From Porogramme epimiltina (lineage: Eukaryota > Basidiomycota > Agaricomycetes > Polyporales > Polyporaceae): a stretch of 58,395 nt of DNA. The stretch lies in NCBI GenBank assembly GCA_900155495.1, contig FTLJ01000696.1, forward strand, positions 1-58,395, in the 5' to 3' direction. Positions 12,524-25,413 of the stretch are shown in pieces. Each line of letters opens with the position of its first letter. Position 1 is the first letter of the stretch. Made by a program: the position numbers and the translations under genes. The notes below the pieces were generated by a model. That model was not told the DNA's origin. It saw nothing but the letters and a program-made list of their open reading frames with translations, and searched no databases.

Positions 12524-12529
12524 TATAAA
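12524..12529 (+). promoter_or_regulatory. TATA box of the FunK1-type gene
   Basis: TATAAA lies 83 bp before the chosen ATG at 12612, with no competing ATG in a good frame between them. Confidence 0.5.
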
Positions 12530-12611
12530 ATCCCCATTGCCATGATATCCCATATATCTCACACTCTTCACGTCTTCCTAGCACTTCGCATCATCTCCAA
12601 TTCGTGACCGC

Positions 12612-15020
12612 ATGTTTTCCGGCACAGGTCCGCCCCATGGCGGACCTCCAGACGAGTCAAGCGCCAGCAAGCTCGAGTTGGAACGTCTTAATGCCGAGCG
12701 GAGGACGTTCTGGGTCGAGGAGCCGCTGGAAAGCTGGTTCGACGAGTGTCTCCCTGGCCGCATATTGCCGGAGAATATCAAGCCCGACACATTTCAGGTC
12801 GATTTCGGACACCAAGAACCAGGGATGTATCCGGGATGGGTGAGCCTCTTTGAAATATCATCTTCGGGGATCGCTGACAGGATATCAGTGTAAAGGCCTG
12901 AATACTCTCCTCAGAGCGGCTGGGTGTACGGACCTTGAAGCTCTCGTGACGGGCCATCGACCCGACCGTTCCCTCCGGGATGAACACGAAAACAGCTACC
13001 ACAGCACACTCCGACCGGATCTTGGCCTCTATCCCATCTCAGGTGAGAACGATGCCATGTCGTAAGCCCAATCTTAAACCCAACTCGAAATACCAGAAAC
13101 ACCCGCTCGTGGAGGAGGAGGCCTGGACGCCCCTATGGCGTGGGCGCATGCCGAAGTCCTCATCGAGCTCAAGCTCGACCCCAAGCACTTCCCATTCGCC
13201 TCCCGCCACACCCCGCGTAGTCCGTTCCTCCCCACCTCCCGCGCGCGTCGCCTGAGCCGCGGCCAACTCGCATTATACGCTGGCATGCTCCTCGCCCACC
13301 AGCCACGCACCGCCGCATTCATCATTTCCGCAGTGCGCGATCGCGCGCGTCTCATCCGCTTCGACCGGGCGGGGGCGCGGGTGTCCGAGGAGTTTGACTA
13401 CGTCGCGCGCCCGGACGTGCTCGGAACGTTCTTGACAGGATTTGCACGTGCGCGCGCCGCGGCGCCAGGCCGCGACTCAACAGCAGTGCCTGCCATCATG
13501 CAAGAGGCTAAGCTGTTCCGGTCGCTGTGGACGCGCTTCCCGGCAGGATCAGCGAAGGCGCAGGGGCTAAGGCACGCAGCAAGCGGGGGTTGGACTGTGT
13601 ACAAGCTCGCGGTCAACGCACCGTTCTCCCGAGGCAAGAGCGCCGTTGCGCGAGGCACGTCGTCGTCTAGGCGCGAGTACCTTGTTGGAAGGCCTGCATT
13701 CGTGGATTACTCCCTCATCGGTGCGGGCACTAAGACGTTTGTCGCGTACGATACGGAGACGGGTGGCGTCGTGACCCTGAAGGATACCTGGCGCCAAGAC
13801 GAGACGCAGAGCGAAGTGGAAACATACTTGCAGCTCAACGAGGGCATCACCGGAGAACTATACATCCCTACCCTGCTTGGCGGCGGGGATGTTTTAAATG
13901 AGGGGGAGCCACAACGCACCTCTTCCTCGGCTTATCTCCCGGCATCCCGTATCCATTCGCGCCTGGTCTTTAAGGAAGTCTGCCGCCCGTTGGAGGAATT
14001 TGCGAACTCATTTGAGTTGGTGAAGGTAGTTACATGGGCCCTCGTAGGTGCGCACAGGTCATTCACACGACGGTGTTTGATCGCGTGACTAATTTTCGTG
14101 GAATAGCTCACTCGAAGGCATGGCAGCAATGTAACATCCTTCATTGCAACGTCGATGCTCGAAGCATCTGGGTATACACCCCCGAGGAGCTCGATCACGA
14201 GTTCTCATCTTACAGGCTGCTCGCGGATTGGGAATCCGTTAGATTCCGTACGGGGCACGATCCGGGGGGCACCACAATCCCACGAAGTTGCCTCGTACGC
14301 TCTTCCACATATGCCCGTCCTACCAAGAGTAGCGACTCACGCTTAACGCAGAACTTTGGCGTCTTCGGGCGCTTCGCATCCGGCCGCCTTGAATCACACC
14401 CCGATGGGTCACCTACCCTTGCGGACGACCTCGAGGCGTTTATGCATGTCCTCAATGTCTGCGCATTGGAGACCCTGGTACCCTCGAACGATGATAACCG
14501 GGCTCAGCTCCTCAGATACGCGTACGGAGCATATCCCAACCCGTTGAAGCGCGAGAAGGTCCAGAACGGAAGCGCCTTCGTTCGCGGCTTGCCCGCGCGA
14601 CACCCTCTCGTCGCACTGCTTGCGGAACTTGCGCGTCTTTGTGCATTTCACTATATCTATGTCGTCTGTCCACAAGAAGACGAAAAAGTTCAGGATGACG
14701 ACCCATGGGATGCGATGGTTTGTGGAGCAGAACTCACGATGCCAGACTACAGCTACGGTCTCGACACTGCCGCGGATATGGACGTCGGACGCACCGGTTC
14801 GGGAGTGGTAGCATTGGACTCAGGGCTGACGCCGTTGGGAAATCACGACAACGTGGTGAACGCATGTATGCGCGCCCTGCGGAGTTCCTGGCCAAGCGCG
14901 GACAGAGCATCTGCCGAGGTGCAAGGTCGTGGCCGGCGCAGCAAACGCGGTCATCAAGGAGGGGATGTAATAGATGCAAAGCGTCACAAATGCGCTACAA
15001 GAGGATTTGTCACTGTATAA
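12612..15020 (+). CDS. FunK1-type protein kinase homologue, probable pseudokinase
   Basis: Four exons (12612-12839, 12889-13042, 13097-14047, 14107-15020) join to 748 residues. The middle resembles the basidiomycete FunK1 kinase family: a segment starting LSRGQLALYAGMLL, then a fold segment starting REYLVGRPAFVDYSL, then VTLKDTWR, then the catalytic-loop region with AHSKAW just ahead of it, and later ADDLEAFMHVL. The catalytic loop is abnormal. Where the family has HRDIS..N, this protein reads HCNVDARS (457-464), so the catalytic Asp is Asn459 and the metal-binding Asn is Ser464; the DWD/DFD motif is DWE (485-487). A signalling scaffold without phosphotransfer is a reasonable inference. The last ~60 residues are basic and look nuclear-localising. 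It converges tail-to-tail with the HNH gene, 109 bp away. Confidence 0.8.
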
Positions 15021-15129
15021 AGAGTATTTCTACAACAACAGGCGTAAATAACAGGCGTAAATAGAACCACCTCCGGGCACATACGTCAGCAAGTTGCGTA
15101 CACAACATAGGTGGTTGAGAGATATCTCG

Positions 15130-16128
15130 TTAAATGAGATAGGGACAAGGCCCAACACTTTCAAATTCCCTCACCATCTGCCAATCCCAGTTCGTGCCCT
15201 CCTGTACGCATGCTCTCCAACTTGCCGAACGATGAGTCTCCGCGACGATCTCGTTTACCACTACATTCAATAACGCCATCTCTACACCCTCCACAGACAG
15301 CGGAAATGCGAGTCCAGCCATGAGATTAGCCAACAGCTGTGGGATTTCTTCAACCTCTTCCTCGGCATCTTCTTGGTCTTCTCTAACCTCATCGCGATGG
15401 AAGAAGCCATCTTCCCCAGTATTGCGAAGGACGCGGCTACTAGTGATCCAGTCCTGCCAAGGGGGGTCATCAGGTATATCGCCGCCCACCGAGGCGAAGG
15501 GCCATCGCCCGCGGGCACGCTTTTCCTGGATGATGAATAGCGTCGGGAACGGCGCGAATTTGTCCCGAATATCGAGTCCTATGGCTTTTCCGTGGTAAGG
15601 TTGGTCGTCTTCGACACCACTGATGTTAATATATACAAATTTGCGGCTCTTATCCCGGTTGCCTGAGTAAGGATAAGAGCCTACAGGGGCCCGGACGGGA
15701 CTCACTCTGGGTATGTAACGAATGATACACTGGTGATTGTCGAAAGCTTTGTGGTGGTTGGGACACAGGAGTAGGCCATTACGAGGCTCATGCTTAGGGT
15801 TTCCTTTGGCCTGTCTGGGCACCCATGGCTTGTCCATCTTCTGGAGATCCTCCCACTGAGCATGCGCCGTGAGCAATCAATTCGAAGAATAGTACATGGC
15901 TCGACCGACTGTTGGCTGTTCCGAGGCCGGTATGATGTGACAATGCTCAACGTTTGGCCGCCCACAAACTACACAACGCCTTTGTCCAAGGAATCGATCG
16001 CGCTGGTTCAAGCCGGAAATGAACGATACAGTAGTCGATAGGTTTGAGACGTCGCGTTCTTCCCAGCCGTATCCCTCTGGCGGGCCAGTGGGAAGAAGTG
16101 GAGATGGGAAAGTTTCCAGCGGCGCCAT
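15130..16128 (-). CDS. Basidiomycete HNH-nuclease-domain protein
   Basis: Two exons (16128-15910 and 15855-15130) give 314 residues. The HNH module reads RCVVCGRPNVEHCHIIP, then after the intron NGLLLCPNHHKAFDNH. The zinc-type Cys pair, the HxH and the final N..H..H of the HNH fold are all present, so catalysis is possible. The downstream segment (YHGKAIGLDI, then FIIQEKRARG) matches what I recall of a widespread mushroom HNH family of unknown role. The two coding parts lie in the same frame, separated by one TGA. A 54-nt intron starting GTCGGT and ending GCTCAG removes it; this donor is weak, so the exact junction is uncertain. The C-terminus has an acidic stretch and no transmembrane segment. 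Confidence 0.75.
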
Positions 16129-16422
16129 GAAGGTGAGGCAACTACTTCGTAGTAGGAGTGAGTCTGGGGAGGAGGGTGGGCAACGACTAGTGCGACATAA
16201 GGCTGCACTGTTGTACTGGCGCAGTAGGGCTTATGAACAACGGACCCTTTAGGCTTTCACATCAGACTTTGTGATCGTCGTTACGTATATGGCGTCTCAT
16301 GATTTATTTGTAATCACTGCTCACATTGTCAATGATAAGGAGCATAAATATTCTATACATACAAAAAGTCCTCCGTCCGTCCACAAATACCTTTGTCCAC
16401 GACCAGCGTCGACTCACTCTGC

Positions 16423-19006
16423 TCAAAACATCCCCTGCCTCCTCGGCGTTTCCATGGTAGGCGGTCTTTGGTCCGCCGAGCTCCCAGGTCTGTCCCTCGA
16501 CCGTGGCGGAGGCGGCGCCGGCGTGCCTCTCCCCGTCGACCTCCCCTCCCCATTTGGCGTCTGGCTCCGGAACGACGCAGAGCTCGCCGTGCGCGGTGGT
16601 GGCGGGATTGCAGCGCGGAGCCGGGGCGATCGACCAGGGGACGCCGACACCGGCGTCGGGATGACGAGCGCAGGCATCGCAGGAGCCGGGGATACGGGCA
16701 TAGGCGGCATGGCTGACGAGGGCGTGCGCGAGCGGGGCGCGAGGGCGGGAGAACGGGAGCGGACAGGCGTGGAGGAGGGCGTGTGAATTGGCTCCGGTGT
16801 ACGCTCGGTGTGGGCGCGGAACGCGGGCGGGCGGGCGTGCTCCTTGGGCGTTTCGACTAGGAGGCTGTCGAGGAGGAAGCGGAAGTCGATGCCGTACTCC
16901 TCCAGGAGCTTCTTGCTCTGCACATGGGTGATTTGGATTGCGTCTTCGATCGTGCGCGGCTCGACATCGGAGCTGTACACTTGTTTGCGAAACATCTCGG
17001 CGTATAACTCGATCTGTTGCCTCGCCCACTCCACAAAACCTAAACGAGAGTGAGTGTGAAGGGCCTCGGGTACAGTGTCGGGTGCACTTACTGCTGGCCA
17101 CCTCGTTTTCTCTGAAGCTTGCGAGGAACCAATCCGCAGTGTGTTTGATGCCGGTGAACACAACAGTAGCCAGGTCGGCGATGTAGGACCCTATGTGGCC
17201 TTCGAACGTGATCTTCCTCACGCACTTCCTGATCACATCCGCTCTCGCCGCAAGGAAAGTGCTCCGCGCTGCCGGACCTGCTTTAAGCTTCAACAGCAGC
17301 CCGATCAAACTCACGACCGTGCTCTTCTTGTTCGACGGCACGGAAAGGCTCTGCAGGAGGGCGGCGGTGAGTGACGCCTTGAGTGGGTTGAGCTTCGCCG
17401 TGAGGGTCGGCATGATTGATAATTTCAGTTCTCCTTCTTCTACCAGTGCGACAGCCTTGTCCCATTCGCGCAGCGCAACAGCTACCGTGAGCTCGTCAGA
17501 CCAATCGCCAATCCACCGCGCGTCGCGCTCCGCTTTCTCTTTCGCGCTAGCGCCGAGCTCGCCGGACTTGCTTGCGAGATCGGCCATCCACTCGGGGAGG
17601 GGTGGCATTCCGGGGGCATCATTGCCGAACGCCAAAGAGCCGCGCTAAGAAGGAATGAGCGAATTAAACACGAGTATCAAAGGCAAAGGCACGCACATCT
17701 CCTGAACCCATCCACAAACTCTTTCTCCGTTGGTGTTCTCCTTCTCGCTCCTTACGCCGCTTGGCAGCCAGCTCCTCAGCAACATGACGAAACTGTGACA
17801 GAAGGTTCTTCTTGTCTGAGGAGATCTCTGTCCGATACACGTGCGTTTCCTTGCCGTGACGGATCTTGAAAACGTTGTTCATACCTACGCATATAATGAG
17901 TCACCCGAAGCTAGAGAGCGCAATGATACTTACTTGGTGTGTCTTTCGTGTCCAAAACAAGCATTTCATTGAGGGGCCAGCATTTCTCTGCGACTAGCTT
18001 ATCGTTCTCCGCGTTGTTTCTCCGCTTCCGTTTGCGGGCGACAAGCACGGCGTCGTCAAGGAGTACGAAGCGCACTGCATGGTCTACTTTGTATGTCGCT
18101 GAGTTAAGGGCGACTATGTTATCGACTTCGGTTACTATATGGCGTCCGGGCGTAGTTGGAACGAACTTGGACGATCCTTCGATCTGCATGTGTAAGGTCT
18201 GCATTTGATTCGCGTAGAGGATTCGAAGGTCCGCGACCGAGGACCGCACGTTGCGACGACGCTCTAAGATCATTAGCATTTTCACAGGACGAGCGTAGAA
18301 TAGCAGCGCTCACCGGCGACGGAGGCAGAGTCATCTATGTGCAAAAGCGAAGGCATGCCTTTCCACTCTGCGAGTAACTCCTTGAACTCAAGGATCTCAT
18401 TCTCCAGGGTGCTGACCTCTTTCGAGACAAGCATGAATTCGGCGTAACTGCACGACGAGTATCAGTCTCAGTATCAGGACGCATGCGAGGCAAGCGGCCA
18501 TACTTCTTGAAGACATTGCGCTGCAGATCGACCGCCACGCCATCCTTTTGCGCCTGCAAGGATGACTGCAACTGTCGAAGCTCTGACTCAGTCGAGTTGG
18601 CAAGTTTCAACTTAATGTCTGACGCATCTGCCTCAGCACCCCGGATCTTGCAACAGACGTATTACTCACATGCATCAGGGTCAAAGTCGTCCTTATCCAG
18701 CAACTTCAGCTCCGCGGCGTGCACATCCTCCCTCGGCTCCTCCGTCAACCGCTGTTCTTCTGGCCGTCCATATTGTGCACTACCACGAACGCCGATCGGC
18801 AGGGCGGGCACATCTGGGACAAGTGCGTCGGTCGGGGCGGAAATGTCAGCATAGCGCATCGACATGCGCTTCTTCATCTTCTCATCGACACGCGTTGCTC
18901 GCCGGGAGGGGTCCCTCACGGCCGGGTTGGGCTTGCGAATCGTCGCCTGCCTCTGAGAGCTCTTCTGTCGCCCCTCGGACGGCTTGCGAGTGCGGAGCGA
19001 CTGCAT
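16423..19006 (-). CDS. EXO84: Exocyst complex component EXO84
   Basis: Seven exons (19006-18670, 18627-18504, 18447-18314, 18263-17934, 17884-17697, 17644-17092, 17039-16423) join to 760 residues. EXO84 is a subunit of the octameric exocyst that tethers secretory vesicles at the plasma membrane at sites of polarised growth. Recognisable family stretches are KIKKRMSMRYA-like (here KMKKRMSMRYADIS) near the N-terminus, LANSTESELRQLQSSL, NYAEFMLVSKEVSTLENE (coiled coil), ERRRNVRSSVADLR, and the PH-like segment of residues ~200-370 containing GRHIV and DDAVLVARKRK. The C-terminal helical bundle (ADWFLASFRENE, then FVEWARQQIELYAEMF) is complete. A Pro/Ser-rich tail follows. Its promoter is shared head-to-head with the small gene at 19343. 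Confidence 0.92.
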
Positions 19007-19280
19007 GGTGGACGGGCTTGTGGGTTACCGTTGCGAAGGTGTTCGGGAAAGCGCAGGGACTAGTGTATGCAGTAGTCGGAAAGAGAGAAGTGACCGTGAG
19101 ACTACGCAGATGCTAGAGCTTGTTCTGAAAAGCACAAGATAGGTCTAGCAACAGCGAGCGGTGTGGTAGGACAAGTCGAGAGCAAGTAGCGACCTTCGAT
19201 GCCGCGCACGGGCGTCTCTTTGTCTAAATAATCCGGCCTTACGCAATCCACACACAGACATTCTTGACCTTAAGTTTATT

Positions 19281-19287
19281 TATATAA
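19281..19287 (+). promoter_or_regulatory. TATA box of the small acidic-protein gene
   Basis: TATATAA lies about 56 bp before the ATG at 19343 and points away from EXO84. Confidence 0.5.
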
Positions 19288-19342
19288 CGACTCGGAGGAC
19301 CTCACCGCCTCAAACCTCAGTTCCAACCTCTCCTCGCTCACC

Positions 19343-19663
19343 ATGACTCTCCCTTCTAACAAGGCTCAAGCTTCCTCGGACCGTCGCGCCCTCGAAAGCG
19401 ACATCGCCCTTCTAAAGAGCCTCCTGTCTCAAGGTGCCGACGTTGACGAGTCGAATCCTGAGGAGGTCGCAGAGCTTTTGAGGAGACTGGACGCCGCGGA
19501 AGATATCGCCGACGGCATAGAGAGCCGCTTGGACGGGATCATGGACAACCTGGACAACTTGCTCGGTGATTTGGAGGCTGAACAAGGAAGCACTCGGCCC
19601 GCGGAGGCATCCGACCCTGCTGCAGAAGTGAAACCTGACCGTGTGGACACTCCTCCGAAGTGA
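19343..19663 (+). CDS. Small acidic coiled-coil protein, unknown function
   Basis: A single 106-residue frame with good start context (CTCACCATGA). Residues ~15-80 are strongly helical and acidic with heptad-like hydrophobic spacing (for example VAELLRRLDAAEDIADGIES), suggesting a short coiled coil like those of small complex-assembly subunits. The tail is Pro/Glu-rich. No signal peptide or membrane segment. A perfect-looking intron (GTAAGT...AACAG, 19672-19725) begins 9 nt after the stop codon, so the 3' UTR is probably spliced. I do not recognise the family. Confidence 0.6.
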   Translation: MTLPSNKAQASSDRRALESDIALLKSLLSQGADVDESNPEEVAELLRRLDAAEDIADGIESRLDGIMDNLDNLLGDLEAEQGSTRPAEASDPAAEVKPDRVDTPPK

Positions 19664-19726
19664 CGCAAAAGGTAAGTATCATACATTTGGCGCAGCGGTG
19701 ATAGTTTATGCTTATATGATAACAGC

Positions 19727-20297
19727 ATTGCGTGCGACAACGTTCAATCTGGTTGCCCGTCTGAGAGACCAAGATGTAGTATGACTCGGCTTAACAGGTA
19801 GTGAGTACTCTGCAACGTTGGGATCAACCACAAGACAAACCCTTTGTAACTGTACACGGACTCGGTCTCAGACTCCTGGTCACGCACATGATGGACATTA
19901 ACATGGATATACCGAAAGTGTGGAAATGTACTGCAGCACCTTCTTGATACTGTACATCCTTAATACGCGACCCCTGGTTCCGTCTCCGAGGCTGATATTA
20001 TTGTACCGGCTTTTTGGATGAGACACAACCTTGTATCAATCCTGCGGTGTGTGTCTTCATATGAAACAAGTACCGGAATGCAATTGTTTATTCACAATGC
20101 TTGGCCGTTATCAGGCAGTTTAGTCGAAGAAGGCTTCCGGTAAAGTCGGAGACGGGATTGTGGGCGCCTCTACGATTACTCGTCGTGTGGCGGGCCGCGG
20201 CCAACTTGTTGTCCTCGACCACCACACTACTCGTCTTCACTCGCTTTCTCTCCTCCACATTCCTCCGGTCAATCGTTCTCCTATCTTAATACTGGAA
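19727..20297. other. Intergenic, nothing recognised
   Basis: Contains the probable 3' end of the small gene and the promoter of the THO1 gene. No frame, RNA gene or repeat worth naming. Confidence 0.5.
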
Positions 20298-23109
20298 ATG
20301 CAAGCTGTTGAGAGCAGCCTCAGCGCGCTCCTCAGCTCACTACCAACACGCCTCGCTGACGACTCAGCATCCCTGAACGCCGTAGTGGAACGTACATTAT
20401 TGGAGACAAAGTCTCAAATCAGCTCCGACAGCCTTAAGAATCAATGGGAGTTTGCGCTACGGAAAGCCATTTTTGACCTGGCTGTACGTATCCGCTGATA
20501 TAGCACTTCATTTAATCACTAACGTTCTGCAGTGGACAGAGGGCAAGGCCCTCAAAGACCCACAGACATCCTACTACGACGAGCTTAGCACGCGTCTTGA
20601 CCTCGTACTCTCCTTCACCGAACAAGGTATGCCCCACATCGTGCCGTCATGAGCTTCCCCACCCACCCGCGCCTCAGACGCATGCGACTCCGCATTCCCC
20701 TTCACAATCCTCCAAGACCTGCTCGAGACGCAGACCATCGGGTCATGCTCTCACATCTTCTCCTGGATCGAGACGCACGCGGAACGCCTCACGGTGGGCA
20801 TGATCCCGCAGAAGGGCAAGGCACTCGTCCTCCTCCGCATGCTCAACGACCTCCTCCGCCGGCTCTCCAACACCGGTGCGACGACCATGTTCTGCGGCCG
20901 CATCCTCGCGTTCCTCAGCCGTGTCTTCCCGCTCGGCGAGCGGAGCGGTGTGAACTTGCGGGGTGAGTATGGCCCTTCATGGACAGGACCGACAACAAAA
21001 CCGCAGGAGAAGGTGGAGGTGGCTGCCGGGGAGGGAACGGACAAGGACAAGATGGATGTGGACGAGGAGAAAGCTAAGGAGGAGCAGGCCGCCATCAGTG
21101 CTGCCGAGAAGCGGAGGAAAGAGAAAGAAGGTGCGTATTAATGCTTACCCTCGACGCGCTGTATTGACTCTGTGCAGACTTCTATTACACGTTCTGGTCG
21201 CTGCAGCTCCCCTTCTCCAAGCCATCGCTTTTCTCGGACCCGAAGACGTTCCCGGCGTTCAAGGAGGCGGTGGGCAAGGTGCTGCCTATCATCAAGGACG
21301 CGAATGCGAAAGAGCGTGCACTCATGGGCAGCAAGTCACACCACGCCGGCCCTTCCGGACCCCTGAAGCGGAAACGCGACACCGGAGCAAGCGAGGGATC
21401 CTCCTCCAGCGAGTACTACTTCGCGAAGTATCTCACCAGCCCCGAGCTACTCGACCTTGAGGTTCGTTAGGCCCCCTCGAGCTCCCTTCTACGCCCCGTC
21501 CACACTCGTTGACGCACCTATGCCACACCCGCAGATCGCAGACACGCACTTCCGGCGCCAGTTCCTCTTCCAGCTCCTCATCCTCCTACAGCACCTCCTC
21601 ACATTCACCAAGACAGCGAAGGCGTCCTGGGCGACGACGCGGAACCGCTCTCTGCAGATGGAGTTCACGCTCGACGACGACGGCGTGCAGTGGGTGCAGG
21701 AGACCGTCGCGCGCGCGACGGAGGAGCTGCGGCAGACCGCGCCCGCGGGGCGCGCGTTCGCGGACACGGTGCAGGTCGTGCTCGAGCGCGAGCGGAACTG
21801 GATCCGGTGGAAGAACGAGCTGTGCACGCCGTTCGACCGCGAGCCGTGGAGCGCGGAGCTCGCAGACGAGGAGACGGGGGAGACGCGGCGCGTGGGGCTC
21901 GAGGCGGCGACGGCGGGCGTGCGCAAGAAGATGAAGCTGGACCCGGAGCCGTGGCCGTACCGGTACGGCAGCGAGCCGCTGACGGAGATCTGGGAGATGG
22001 GCTACCGGGACCTGTCGGACTTGCAGCATCCGTTCCGGTGAGTGGCCCGCCGCGCTTCTTTCTCGTCGTGGGACGCGGCCTGAGCGACGATCCTGTAGCC
22101 CGGGAGACATCAAGGACTTCGTGCGGAAGATCAAGCAGGAGGATGCGCGCATCAACATGCGGCGGAACCAGCTCATGAAGCAGGCGGAGCGCATCGCGCA
22201 GGCCCGGGCGAAGGCAGCAGCACAGCGGGAGGCCGCCATGGCGCCCGCTCCCGCTCCCGCCCCCACCCCTGCGCCTGCTCCTACTGCTGACGCAAACGCT
22301 GCGCCAGCAGACGGTTCTGCTACTCTCAAAACGAACGGTCTAACCGCACCGTCACTGCACCCCTCCCTCCCCGCAAAACCCGGGCCGTCCCCGGGCCCTT
22401 CAGACGGCGCCCCAGCGTCGTCGCCCGCGCGGGTCGAGACACCCAACCCGCCGGGCACGCCCAACCCCACAGCGGCCGCACCCCCCGCCGCGGCGCCTCC
22501 AGCCCCAGCCCCGGCTCCGGCCCCGGCACCCGAGCCCGCGCCGGTGCTGGTGCTGCCACCTGACACGCAAATCGACAAGTTCGAGGAGGTGAGCCCTTTC
22601 CTCTTCCCGCGCGGTGGAGCGAGCGCGCCGTGTGCTGACCGAGCGATCTTCCTCCCTCCGTACGCGTACCGCTCCGCTCCCCACGTTCGTCGCGGGTGCG
22701 CGCGCAGAACAAGCTCCGGACGACGTGGCTCGCGCTCCGGGCGGCCCGCGAGCAGCACCTCGGGCTGTTGGGCAAGATCGGGATGGGAGACGTCGTGCTG
22801 CTCGAGCAGGAGATCGAGAAGGAGAAGGCGGCCGCGGAGGCGGCGGCGCTCGCGGCGACGCAGGCCTCTGCGAGCCCCGCGCTCATGCCGTCGGACGGGA
22901 AGGGTCATGCTGGGGTCTCGCAGGAGCCGGAGACGGCGCCATCGCAGGAGGGCGAGGCCCCGCAGGAGGCCGAGCCAGAGGCGTCACAGGGAACGGAGCT
23001 CAGCGCGCCGCAGGAGCCCGGTCCCGAGCCGTCGCAGGAGGCCGCTTCGGGGGCATCCCAGGAGACACTTAAAGACGAGGAGGGCGACGTGAAGATGGAG
23101 GCGGCATGA
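20298..23109 (+). CDS. THO complex subunit 1 (THOC1/Hpr1-like)
   Basis: Seven exons (20298-20483, 20533-20626, 20678-21130, 21178-21461, 21535-22037, 22099-22588, 22708-23109) join to 803 residues. THO subunit 1 acts in the nucleus in the TREX complex, coupling transcription elongation to mRNP assembly and export and limiting R-loops. Family stretches: [17 protein letters not shown] then EKSGLNL-like (here ERSGVNLRG), [42 protein letters not shown], and [12 protein letters not shown]. The C-terminal ~230 residues are low-complexity Ala/Pro then Gln/Glu-rich repeats (SQE.., PQE..) and are unlikely to fold. A possible 44-nt intron at 20963 was not used because removing it breaks the frame. The human protein has a death domain at its end; I see none here. 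Confidence 0.88.
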
Positions 23110-23447
23110 TGCGGCGGCGGGGCGAGACGGACGATGGCTTTGTTCCGGCCTGGCGATGGAAATGCGAGGAACGTCCCATGCTGATGTGTATAGGCCTCTC
23201 CATGTGGTCCTGCGGAGTACTTTGTGCTCCTCTTTTCTGGTATATCAGCTACTTCGTGGGATGACGCCATGGTGCAGGGCGAGCCGTGCCTCGTCCAACG
23301 GTCGTTTTCGGCGGGGCTGACCAATGGGGGGCCTCGCATGGCCTGGCTGTCTCCGAGACATATGGACAACAGACCAGGGAGAGCCATGGGATGGGGATCG
23401 ACCGTGGCTAGAACAGCACTTCTGAAGGCTGTTGGCCGGGGACTGTT

Positions 23448-23510
23448 GGGAGGCGGGACGGAGGGCGGGCCGGAGGCGCCGGGGGCGGGGCGGAAGGGGC
23501 GGTCGGGCGA
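23448..23510 (+). promoter_or_regulatory. G-rich promoter tract with G-quadruplex potential
   Basis: At 23448-23469 four GGG runs are spaced by 4, 5 and 1 bases, fitting the G3N1-7 quadruplex pattern; further GGGG runs follow to about 23510. It lies 240-300 bp before the epimerase start codon on the coding strand and overlaps several GGGCGG/GCGGGA boxes that C2H2 factors could bind. Confidence 0.45.
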
Positions 23511-23748
23511 TGGAAAGGCGCGGACCGGGCGCGCAAATCGATAAATACTTGAACCGCGGTTAGCCCGAGCTCGACTCCAGATCATCTCGCTGCAACGCTG
23601 CTGCACCGCTCCGCTCCTCGTCGGACGCAGTTCCACACACTTCTCCTCTTGCTTCCCATCCACGACCAGCCTCACGCCTGCTAACGTCCCCGCGCACGCC
23701 CTTTCCTCCTAATATCCGCCCAGCGTCCACACGTCCCCGTCTGCCACC

Positions 23749-25413
<1,665 letters not shown>

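Noticed and set aside
20963..21006. GTGAGT...CCGCAG intron in the THO1 gene
   Set aside because: Its 44-nt removal shifts the frame away from the conserved downstream sequence; the unspliced frame is open and plausible.
21586..22908. 440-codon minus-strand frame antisense to THO1
   Set aside because: Shadow of GC-biased third positions of the real plus-strand exons; no domain.
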